From the NCBI GenBank assembly GCA_019648995.1, contig BLXT01005442.1:547995-584916 (forward strand): DNA of 36,922 nt. The letters run 5' to 3'. Below the pieces are notes generated by a model. It saw only the letters and a list, made by a program, of their open reading frames with translations, made no database searches and was not told the origin of the DNA. The translations under genes were made by a program, and so were the position numbers. The stretch comes from Plakobranchus ocellatus. Its lineage: Eukaryota > Mollusca > Gastropoda > Plakobranchidae. Below are positions 12,701 to 24,700 of the stretch, one piece after another. The number at the start of each line of letters is the position of its first letter. Within the stretch, counting starts at the first letter, position 1.

Positions 12701-15700
12701 CGGAATATTTATAACTTATTTATAAAACATAAAAAAAAAATGCATGAAAAAAACATCAATTAATAAACAAATGTGAGTCGAGTGCTATTGTAAAAAAAAA
12801 TTCCAAAATAGACTTTATCTCTGTTCTGCTAAACAAAATAATATGGGAAGTCTTTGGTTTTATCTATTTTAATTAAAAATTCTCTTCTAGCATTATTTTG
12901 AGACAAAGCTGCCATAGACCTATACTTAGAATCACACTGCAAAAAAAAAATATCTTCTGTCACACTATGCCTTTTTTTTTTAAATCAATGTCAAAATGCA
13001 TGTTTGAATACATGTCAGGAATATCTTACAGAAATAGAGGCTAAGATAAATAAACCTGGGCAATATCTGGGCCAGTTGTAATTTATAGGCCTAGGTGTTG
13101 CATTTTAAAACCACCATCTGAATTTTATTACTAGGAAGTATTTTGCAAGATAAAAATTAAAGTTATTGAAATTACCTTTCAATCCCTTGGCAAATTAATG
13201 CTGAATCAATGATTTTACTAATCTAACTTTAATTCAGTTTAAAATTTTCAAATACATGAAATATAACTCCAATGACTTTTCTTCAAAAGTTGTGCTCTCT
13301 CCTTGGGATCACAACACCAGCTCCTTATGTATAGATTATGAATTGCCAGTAATAAGTGTTTTTCATTAAATAAAAAAAAAAAAAAATTCTTTTACAGCCT
13401 TTACATTTTTGACAAATATATCAACCTGCAATGCATAAAAAATATGATTTAAACTTGCATTGCATTCAACATAGGCCTATATAAGCCCTAAATTTACCCC
13501 CCCCCCCCCCAAAAAAAAAAAAAAAAAAAAAAAAAAACAACTCAGAAACCTGGTCGCTGCAGATTTGTCGTGAATAATATAAGTTTAAATAATATATAAA
13601 AACAGCCTGAAAGCTCAACTTAGTCAAACTAAAAACTAAAACTACATTTAGATGTACATGATATCTATAAGTAAATGCACAGGACAAAAGGACCCTCACA
13701 GTTATAAATTTTTTTTTATATTTTTAACCCTTTCAAACCTGAGCCTCTTGTGGCCGTCATCCTCTCCCACCTAAGCTCCTGAGCAAAATTCAGGGTAGGT
13801 TGCAGATATATTTATCAGAAGAATGATGAGGATATTATTTACAGAAAAAGAGTCCAATGAATGTAGATCTAGATCTAGGCTCAATGAATGTCTCTAATAA
13901 CCCCCTGTCTAAATTTTCTTCTCAAAATCTAAATCTTTCACCATCAATCTTTATCTTCAAGTCTATTCATCTATAGATCTACATCAAGAGTTAGATCTAG
14001 ATCTAGATTCTATCTATACGCTCTTCTAACTCCACACTGCCACTTTCATTATAACAGTAATCTTGGTCAAATTCTTGTTTAACTCATCGCAAGCAATGAT
14101 TTGCTCAAAAATATATTTGCAGAAAACAATTTTTGTTGTGGGGGTTTCCCTGACAACATCCTTGGTTATTTGAGTGCTCCCTCCATGTTGAAAATTTGTT
14201 GAAATTTCACAAAACATGAAGAGAAAACAAATCAACTGATGGTCGCAGCCATTTTTAAACAATTTGACCTCATGTGATGACAAGAGAAACCTGGTCAAAT
14301 ATTTTTAAAGTCTTAGTAGTTTCCATGAATGGGTTACTGAATCCCGGTCTACCGGGAATCCGGCTGAGATCTATTGAAGAGGATCCTGGTTAAGCTGGAA
14401 CCCGGTCTGATGAGGTTAAATCCAGATAGCAGTCCAACTATATAACAACTAATCTAGATCTAAGCCAGATTGATTTCTTTGTATCCCTGCTTTTTGAGCC
14501 CAATGCAAGTATATTTCAGAGTATTCCTTTAAATATTTCTGATTTGCCTTTTTTTTTTCCCTTGACAAAAAAAAAATAATTATAGATAATAATTGAGAAA
14601 ATTGGTCATCTGAATGCAGAAAAGAAAAATGGCAAGGTAAATCAAAGTAGAGGCCATTATTGTTTAGTTTCAATATTTTCACACATTGGCGAAGACAAGT
14701 GGGCAAGGGAATTGATTTCATTTCAATAAATATCATTAACTTTAAGACAAGGCTTTGTTCTTCATTGGTTTGGAGGATCAATGTAAATCAAAACCGGATT
14801 CTTTTTACTCCACACGGCTAATATTTATTTTTTTTTAAAGCAAAATTAATTTTTTTGGTAAGGCAAAAATAAAAATTATCAAATTTCTGGATTTTTCAAC
14901 CAGTTTTGTGTACTTTAGTTTATTTTACTGCATTCCCATAGAAAAATGTGGAAATCTGTAAGTTGCTGCACAGTTCACGGTCTGTCTGCTAATTGCTGCA
15001 ACATACACATCTTCATGAGATAGAAAAAAACTTTTAAGTAATAGACTGGAGAGAGAAGGAGGCAAAATGTTGAGAGCTTACTTGTGTTCCTGTGGCATGG
15101 CCATAGGTGCATCAGATGAACTCTGTGTCTCTGTTAGTTGGTAGAACAAATCAATGGTGCCGCGAGAGACTAGATCCAGAAGGCTGTTGGTCTCCTAGTG
15201 GAGATATAATGATAAAAAAAAGAATGAAGCTATAAATAGAAATGCTTAAAAAGTACTAACTCAGCCTAGAAGGTACCATCGACAAGATATCTTACCCTCG
15301 AGAAAGGTTTTTCTCTAATCTGTGAACATATGAAGTATGATCTAATTTAAATACAGCAAAACTCAATCAAAATAAATTTAATATACGTTGAATTTTCAAA
15401 ATCTGTCGTCAAATCATTCTTATTCAATTGCCATCAATCATATTTTTAAATAACATTAAAAATCAAATTGGCTAGGTTGAATCTGGGACACATTCTGTCC
15501 CCCCCCCCCAAAAAAAAATTACTGTCTCACAACATAATATTTGGACATTGGACTGACTAGGAATATTGGTGTCAAGACATTTTTTGAAGACAACTCTATA
15601 ATCTAAGATGATGGGTCTTTGGTGGACCAGGCAAATTTTAATGTTTTAGTGAATCAAGAAACCAAAAAAAATTTAAAAACCTATTAGCAATGACACCAGA

Positions 15701-18700
15701 AAATTTTGTTTTCGTTACAGTTGTTTATAAGTCTGTTTGTTAGATCTATCTAAACTGTGCAAGAAGCATTTTGAATTTTGAAAATCCATCTACAAATAAA
15801 AGAGTTATGAATTTTTCAAGGAATTTTTTTTAGGATAACTTCTAAAGAGTAGAAAAACCCAAAATATGGGACGCAGTTTTGTTACTCATGAAACTTGGCA
15901 ACTTGGCAATGTAATTTTCAATGCAGAATCCATTTCTGGCATTGGATTTTCCCAATGTTCAATAGTTTTTAAGCTACAGTTAAATGTTTACCGCAAATCT
16001 GATGATTTTTTGAAATTCTGAGAGAATTTTGAGCTTAAAGCTTATCCAATGTGATTGCATGTGAACTTTGATGAACACATTGTCTTTTGATGCAGAGTTT
16101 GTCTTTAATTTCAGATTTGTATATTTTCATTATTGATCTTTTCAATTCCATTCATAATTCAATAATCCAACACAAAATCCCCACCCCCATCCACCAAAAG
16201 AAAAAAAAAACTGACACAATAAACAAAGTGGCATTAATGCGTGAAAGTTTGATCTGAGTTTGGCAAATATCTTTTCAAATGTGATATTTTTAATTCGTCT
16301 ACATTTAATACTAAAAACTTCTTGCAACGTCTTTGCATAATAGCATCATATATAGTTACTGCCATACAAAACACATACACAAAAAAAAAAAAAAAAAGAC
16401 GAGGATCGGGAACAGTGGGTATTAGAAATTAAATGCTTATCCACGAAATTCAAAGTTCATTTACTTCATTTGTACAAACACTAATAGCGTCATGTACAAT
16501 GAAAAGACAGAAAAGAATCATAACACAAGCCCAAAAGTGTTCGTAAAAATTAGACCTAGCTTCGGCAAATCTTATTCAAATGTGATACTTTTAAGAGTTC
16601 TTCTACATAAAATACTAAAGGACATCTCGCAACGTCCTTAAATAATTGCGTCGTACATAGGGCCTGCCACAACGATATCATTGTAGGTAGAGCAGCATTG
16701 ACAGTTCAAAACGTGACGGGCGAGCTCAAAGGCTAGATTTAGGAGGGGAAACAGGTTTACCGTATAATCTTTCAAAGCGACAAGACATTGTAATTTATAA
16801 CTTAAGAGTCTGACTTTCTTGCTTATTTCAGCCAGATAATGAATAAAAGCAAACTAAATGTGAAGCTATATTAGTAACACATGAATGAATTATGTCACAA
16901 ACGATTCATCAAATACAATTAGATCTATCCTTTCTCTCCCAAAGTACAATCGCGATGGACGCGACCTCAACCAGTCATTGTCAGTGTCGTGGCCTTGCCT
17001 TAGCAGGCCGATGCCAAATGACGATCTCATATTTTCTAGATCCAACGAGCTTCTCTTAATCATCACGCAAAAAGTACTTATCATACGGGTTTGAAATTTT
17101 GAGAGAATAAAGAAAACATCTCAATGACTTACTTGTTAAGCGTACAAATCACAACTCTTGTTAACTTTTTAAATAAGCCACATTAAATTTTCAATACACG
17201 AACTTTTTCTGTTACACACCTTGTATACACTTGTACGTTTGCATGTCATTACTCTAACATCTTGTCTAATTGATTGCCAAGTTTCATAAGGATCCGTTCA
17301 CAAATAACGACGTGAGAACTTTTTGAATCTATGCACCCTCATATTTTCATGTCCCATATTTTGGGGGCGTGGCAGAGGCTGTTTTCCGGCTCAACAATTG
17401 TGCGCCTAGTGGCATTGCTATATGAATAAAGACCAGAATACGTTAAAGAGAAGCACTCACAGCCTGTGACAGGGCCCGTTTGAAGAGCAGCTGCAGCTCT
17501 AACCATGAGACACGCAGAGTCCACTGGTCAAGGGTCTGAATGGTGGAAGATAAAATAGGGTTTTGATAATAATTCATATTATGGAAAAAGAAAAAAAATT
17601 TCAATAATGTTACACATATCCTGTAAAAGTTACAGCCAAGTTGACAGCATTGAAAGCACAGTTGAATGAGAAAAACATTGTGGCTATGTCTTACTGGGCA
17701 CTTGATGATAGCTTGACTGGCTTGATTGGGGAAAAAAAAAAAACAACTTCACAAATATGTCAAGATACACAGTCATTTATAAAAATGTCAAAAATTAATT
17801 TTTTGTCGTAGGGATTGGTTTCTTTTGGCTATGAACTCCTGGAACCTGTCAGAAATAGCCCTGCGTGTCTTTCTCATATTTCTCACCTGCAAGACTCGCT
17901 GTATGACGTGTTTATTCTCTGGTTCACAGCCCTCCACCTGATTCGGGACACCACTTGGATAGCAGATCATCTGCAGCAGTTGTTGGGCCTAGGCACAATG
18001 TGGAGTAAGGAGAAGAGGTTAAAAAGAAGTCAAGCAATATAGTTTGGTCTTTCCAACCTTCAACAATCTCTTCCTCTTTTTTTTTGCTTTTCAAATAGAT
18101 TAACAGAGCTCTCCTCAGTTTCTTTTGAAAATTATTTGACACAAAGCTCTTAAGTAAAATTTTATGCATTTGCATTTTTTTTTATTGAAAACGAAAGACA
18201 TGCTTGAGGAACAAAGCTATAAAAAAAAGCATAAATTCACTTTTGCAAAGTAGTCCTAATTCAAAATATAACTGTACATTATTTTTCCCTGAAAAAGAGC
18301 TTTTGCGATATACCTGGCCGTAAGATAGAACAGGGTCATTAAGCAGGTCACTAGTGAAAAGATTCCCAGGGTTGCGTAGAAACTTCTCTCTGACCCAGTC
18401 CTGGCGACAGATCTCTGTCAATGCTCGTTTAGCAAACTCACTAAGGCTCCCACTACCCAGGCTGTCCTTGCCATTCTGACCTCCAGCACTTGCACTGTAA
18501 AGGTAGATGAGATGATATGAGCTTACCTCACACAAACTTGCCTTAAAACAAAACTTCCAACTTTCAAGCATTTTTTTTTAAATGATTGAATTAAACTATA
18601 AATATGAACTCTAGAGCTACAAAAATGTTTACAATTTGATTCCTATTTGAATTTTCTTTTTTTTTTTTTTTTTAGAATAACATGACCATGTCAACCTCAC

Positions 18701-21700
18701 TCACATTTTTAAACAGCTGAAAAGTAAATTCCCCAAATATTTGGAACCTCTCCTCATAAGAAATGAGCTTGCTGAACTCAACCCCAAATTTCTGTACAAC
18801 AGAAAATAAGGAATCTTTTATAACAGTTCTTATATAAATGATTGTGATAGTCATATTAATAAAGATGATGATTATGATGAAAATAATAATGTTTTAAAAC
18901 TAAAAAAAGATTGAAAAAAATAAAACGTCTAAATACGCCAAGAACTACCTCAGCATGGCCTCCATCTCATCTCCATTGTCGAGATTATTGAGCAGAGCAA
19001 AGAACATTCCACTCTTATCTTTAGAGCCACCTGAGCCGCTCTTGCTGGAGGATTCGTCATTTGATTCATCAGCTGAGGGAAGATAATCACACAAACACAT
19101 AACATTTTGACATGCATAAATGACAGTTGTGTTTCAATCATAAATTTTTTACACTAAATCCATATTGAGACACTGTATAAAGGTTACATTCAAAGCAAAC
19201 ACTGTCTATCAAAGGCTTGCAATGTTTCGAAATCTTTTCTTAGATATTATAAAGAAACTTGTACCATTTCCTCACTTCTCTGTTGGCACATCTCTTCCTA
19301 TATCCCAAGTTATTGTTCTTTAACAAGTCTCGTTAGTTGACTGTTTTATCAATATCAGTAAGATGTTCCATATTCTCTTGCATCCAAATATCATGACCTT
19401 AGATAGCTTGAGCATAGCTTTTAACAGAGCCTGCTTTGGGTCCTTCATTTAGATATGCCGCTTAGTTTTGTGCCATCAACTAGCTTACCTAGCCTGAGTA
19501 TAACTTTCAAATTCAATAGCCTTCACCTATAAACAGGCTGCTTCTGAAATGGCAAACAACCAAGCTTACCTAACTTGAGCATAGCTTTCAACACAGCCAG
19601 CATGGGTCCCACCCCTATAAACAGATGAGCTGCCTCCAGCAGGTGTCTGTCGCAAGAATTTCTGATTAGAGGGGGATTTGTCTTGCTACCTGTGGATACA
19701 CCACTGCTCTGTGGGGCAATCAGGTATGATGGTTTGAATAGCCTCAGCAGCAGGTGACAAGAGAGCCGGGCACCAGTCTCCGCTTCAGCATAGTCCTCTG
19801 GCAGAGAAAGTTGGCAATAGAGAGGATTAAGATGGACTTCCATTCATTTTGAACGTAGAACAAAAAAAAGTGGCTGTATAGCTGCTCAATGGAGGATAAG
19901 TTAACCTAACATTCAAATTATATAGCTTTAAAAAAACACTAGATGGCTTGCTTTAGTTTAATTTACTACTTTCCTTTTTGGACTCAACTCTTCAACAAGA
20001 CTGTTGTACAATTTATGTTCAAATTAAAATCACCTGAAATATTCAGTGCTTTTATGAAGTATTGGTTACAAAAACTTAAACTTCATTTTCCACTTTTGTT
20101 GTTTCATCTCATAACTTCACCTTTTTCATTCTTATGCATTATTGTTGAAAAGAACTAAAGTTTAATTAAGGGTCCAGAGCTTTCCTCTACAGAACGCTAA
20201 GGTTATCTGGATTAACTTTTTAAATATGATTTCACATAACATTCTGCTGCACAAGATTTTTGCATACCATAATTTATTTTCTTTTCTGATAAAAAACTAA
20301 ATGAGAAGGAGCCATAAGTTATTTGTAAGATGCCATTAAAAAGAAAAATGTGTAGCCGCTTCTTTCAGTGAGTTAAGTTACTGACATCTCTTAGTAGTAA
20401 GCTGCTTTGTGTCCTGTTACTTAAAATTTCTCCAGACTTAAAAATTGAAAAATAAAAAGTCTGAAACTTAGTATCTCTCTTTACTTGGGGAAGTGGGAAT
20501 TTGGTAAAATAATACTTAGCTATAATCCTGTGGCAAGTTCAAACCCATCATTTGTGCCTAGACCACCACAGACTAGGAAAGAGCTAACATGATTACTAAT
20601 ATATATAATTTACTTAAAATACGATAATCCTGCAACTGGGCTCTGTCTGTGAGGCTGCTACAGCTTTCCTGCAGCACTTGACTTTTGCCAATATAAAAAA
20701 AGGTAGAAAAAAAAATCTGGACAACAACCAATCAAGATAAGTTGTAAGCTGCAATAGCACAGGTCTGTGTAAGTCGTCAGAGAACATGTGACAATCAATG
20801 TCAGCAGCACAAACAACTACCACAGATATTGGTAAAAAATGCGTCCTGACCTGCACTCCCTACAGTTTAAAAAAAAATGGTCTACATAAAAAGATATAAG
20901 AAAAGATGTTGCATTTCAACCACATCTTTTCATTTTTACATCTTATGTTTGTGTTCAAATTACATTTAACAATTGTTTTTTCATAATTAACAAAAAAAAG
21001 CAAACTGCATGATTCAGATTTCCCAATCCTTAGCAAAGAAAAAAAAACAAATGAAAGGAAGTTTGAAATCTTTGCCTAATAGAGGCTGTGGGCATGAGAT
21101 CATACATCATCATAGATCAGCAAATGCCCTGCTAAAAACCAAGCTGAATTACCTATTATAATTTAAGATTTTCACACCAAAAATATGAACTCAGCATGAA
21201 AATGTTTGCAAGATTGAGAAGCTTGATCGGAGTAAAATTAGTCAAGGTAGATTTAAATGCGGACAAATAAGGACATTACTCTACAGGATTTCAAAACTAT
21301 GATTTAAATAAGAAAAATCATGGGTAAAATGTGGAACATTGGCTTGTGTTTTCATTTTAAATACAAACAATATTTTATAATCTTATGGAACTGAGACCCA
21401 TCTCCATAAATTTTCTTTCTGCATAAGGAAGGCTATTTGCCTTTCACAACTTATCCGAATTGGTTGTAAGAAAGTTTTAAAAAAAGCTATAAAAATGTTT
21501 CTACATAAATCTTGACAAGGGATAAATAAAAAAAAGTTAAACATCAAAACAATGTTAGAACTGGATCAATTTTGTTTCCAACATGTTACAGGTCAATGAG
21601 AGGTTAGGACAGATTTGGTACAACATGAATTATTTCTTTTCTTTCTTCTCTTTCTAGCTTTCCCCCTCCCCACAGAGGATTATTAATCACACTATTTTTG

Positions 21701-24700
21701 GCATTTCAATTAAAACAAGCTACGGCAAGTGATGTTTGTCACTAACTTGATTCCATCTAGAAATTTTTGTGTTGACTCTTATAAACATTAAATTTCCACT
21801 CAAAAGTTTATATCCAATCACAGAGTTAACTTTACAGCTCTTCATTTACTTTTAATGTGTGTAACAATGGTTAATTGTTAGAGTAAAATTTCATTTACAA
21901 TTATGTTTTTGATTTTTTGTCCTTTTGAAAGGAAAGAATAGCTTTGGGATTTGTGACATATCTTCAAATGAAGGCATTATTGGTGTATTTTTAGAAATTT
22001 GTTGATGTTTTTTTGCCACTACAAGTTGTTTTTTTTTTTTTTTTCTGTCGGACAATCATTCTGTGGACATCTTATTCTCCCGTAATTTCATACAAGAATA
22101 ATCTGTAGATTGCCAAACTTTGGCCTTTCCTTGATCTCACCTGCTGTCATATTCTTAATTTTTTCTGAAAGTTAAAGGCAAATCAAAGATAATAGCAAAT
22201 GAATTTTCAATGCAAAGAACATGCTAAAAAGCAAACATAACAAAGTTCATCAAGCGCATGCTGTATAAAGATTGCAAGCAGCACCAAGCTTTCAAACATA
22301 AGCTTACCATGTCATTAAACTATGCAGATTAAGTAACAATTTGCAAGTTCCGTATTTTCAGTGTCAGTGATTTCCCAAATTAAATAGTTGGTTTTTTTCC
22401 ACTGGTGAGAGTGAAAAATACCCCTAGGTATAGGTACACTTTAAAAACCTATGCTCACATATGATGAAAAGGAACTTTGTAAATGCCAATTTTCAAGACT
22501 GATTTTCATTGCAACTTCTAACTTAATGTGCTTTGCTGCTATCTTAAGAAACAAAATAAAGTAAACAAAACAGAGATAGAGAGAAAACAATTAAAATAAG
22601 GGGTAAAAAAGGAAAAAGGGCAAAAAACCCTAACTGCAAGGTATATTAGTAGCAATGAAATCAAATTTGTTTATTATGAAAACAGAAAAAACATTACCCC
22701 GAGCATTATGAACAAAAAGAAAGATTGTGAGCAGAAAGACTATGAAAAAACATGTTTATTGAAATATGAACTAAATAAAGCCACTAAAAGCATTGAACAC
22801 AAGCACAGATATGTTCATTGACAGATCAGCTGAGCAATACAGTTTCATGCTAATAAGTAAAAAGGTTGTCAAATAAGAAAAAAAAAGAAAAAAAACAAAA
22901 ATAATCTGCCAAAATGAAGTGAAGAATAAATTATTTAAAAAATATGCAGATCTACAAAAGAAAAAATGGCCTAAAAATCACAAATGATAAAACTGAAAAA
23001 AAAAATGAACAACTTGGAGCATGGCAAGGCATGAACTGGAAAACACAATAAAAAGTCTTTAAAGAAGTCCAAGAGAGGCCCAAGTTGAAAATTATCCACT
23101 GTATAATTTTGAAATGAAGAATGTGTCTACATTTCTTGTGCAAAGAAATAAACTTGATTAGTAGTGACTCTCAAGACTTATTTCAGCAACTTCTGACCCC
23201 TCAAGACTTATTAAGGCAAGTCATACAAAAAAGCAACAAATGGCCTCATAAATAAAACCAACAATAAAAAAAAATGGTGCATAAAAAACTTACCTGGGCA
23301 AACAACAGCCATTAGAGAAGGCAGCGCCACATGGTAGACAAAATCTTGCAATGAGAAGCAGTATCGAGCAATGAGCATTGCAGTAAACACAGCAAGTGAG
23401 TCATGGATTGACAAATCATTGACCTGGCCATGGGGAAAAAAAAATACAAGACACAAATGAAATAAAGAAACAGTTTTAAAAAAAATATTTCACAAAAACT
23501 CAGTAGCAGGGGAAAAAGTAAGAAAAATAGTCAAAGGAATAGTACAAAAGAAATCTGGCCTTTGAAAAAACAAGAAGCTAATGACAAAGAACTCATTAAA
23601 AAACATGAATGGAAAACAATAAAGATAAAGAGTGATTGATTGTATAAAAATGGTTCCACAGTTAAAATGATAGTGACAATACTCGTTAAGTATAATGTAA
23701 GATGGAACGGTTCAAACTTCAAAGCATACTTCTAACACCATAGGCATAATCAATTAAAAGAAAACTGAAGGGATGGGGTGAAAGCGAAGGGAGGAGGCAT
23801 ATATGTATGTTAAACAGAATTAGTTAAACTGAATTCCATTACTCTAACTTACATCAATGGTGGTTAGGACATCAATAAAGCCAAGGTCTTGCTGAGAGGA
23901 GCAGCACAAAGCCTTGAGGACACCAAGCCACTCCTGGCTGAGAGCATTGCAGTGGGCCGTCAGCTCAGCACACAGAACAGCTAGGTCATTGATGTTACGT
24001 AAACTGACAAAGAAGGAAAACAACATACATGCCGGTAAAAGTGACATAACAGAAATTTACGCAGATTAGACTTGAGGTTACTAATTTCTTGGTGAGCTAA
24101 AACAAAGAGTCAGCACTTTTTTTTTCTTTGTAATTCATGCCAAAGGCAAAATAAATAAATTAATTAATAATAAATAGAGTTTATAAATAAAGAAAAAGAA
24201 TTTTGTGTGTGGTGTTGTTTTTTTTTTGAAGCGCTGAAAACAACCAAAAGATCAAAATTATAAAAAAAAAAAAGGNNNNNNNNNNNNNNNNNNNNNTGTT
24301 AAAATTAAAAATTAATGGACAAAGAAATAATGAGAAAATATATTTTTTTTAACCATAACACATATATGAAGTTTAAAAGAAAAACGAAGCATATATATTT
24401 TTTCTTCTCTCTGTAACACTGTTGAGAAACCCTTGGTTATGAGCCAAGACCCAATGTAAGCACAATCTTTTGCATAAAAATGTTCTATAACTTTAGTAGA
24501 TTCCTTCTGCATGATGCAGAATGCTCTCTTTCTTGACAGAAAACAAAAAATTTCAAATAAATCTGAATATTAGAAAGCCAAACCTTGTGCATGCAAAGAA
24601 ATTGTTCCACTTACTTGTCTGCAGGAGTTGCAACCACCTCCAACATGGCATTGCATACAAAGCTGTACCGCGTGGTAGAGTTTTCACAAAGACTCTTGTG

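Larger units (their letters stand above)
12178..15081 (-). other. MED12 intron, about 2.9 kb
   Basis: It holds a C14/A27 tract (13497-13537), GATCTA tracts (13864-14007), a short palindrome CCCGGTCTACCGGG (14343-14356) with CCCGGTCT again near 14402, and a minus-strand open frame (14026-14298) without recognisable homology. No gene called. Confidence 0.5.
15195..17460 (-). other. MED12 intron, about 2.3 kb
   Basis: It holds the candidate 24-nt exon (15296-15319), a C11A9 tract, old transposon-like AT-rich sequence (15550-16130) and a diverged direct duplication (16250-16669). No gene. Confidence 0.55.
17536..18948 (-). other. Introns 17536-17886, 17989-18313 and 18495-18948
   Basis: Short AT-rich introns. 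The third holds the 87-nt candidate exon. A strong donor-like GTAAGC at about 18525 lies only 32 nt before a true acceptor and cannot be an intron start. Confidence 0.6.

Noticed and set aside
14026-14298. 90-residue minus-strand open frame in an intron
   Set aside because: Reads fairly protein-like but has no recognisable domain, no splice context and the wrong relation to MED12; the intron is spanned cleanly by flanking exons.
14449-14781. 110-residue minus-strand open frame
   Set aside because: AT-rich, with poly-Lys/Phe tracts from homopolymers and no homology seen.
18500-18545. Strong donor GTGAG|GTAAGC with an upstream AG
   Set aside because: Lies only 32 nt before a true acceptor, too short for an intron.
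20614-20856. 80-residue minus-strand open frame in the 3.5 kb intron
   Set aside because: Possible acceptor GCTGCAG, but the MED12 phase gives a stop at once and no good donor follows.
22308-22322. 12-nt segment before donor ATG|GTAAGC
   Set aside because: Contains TAA in the required phase.
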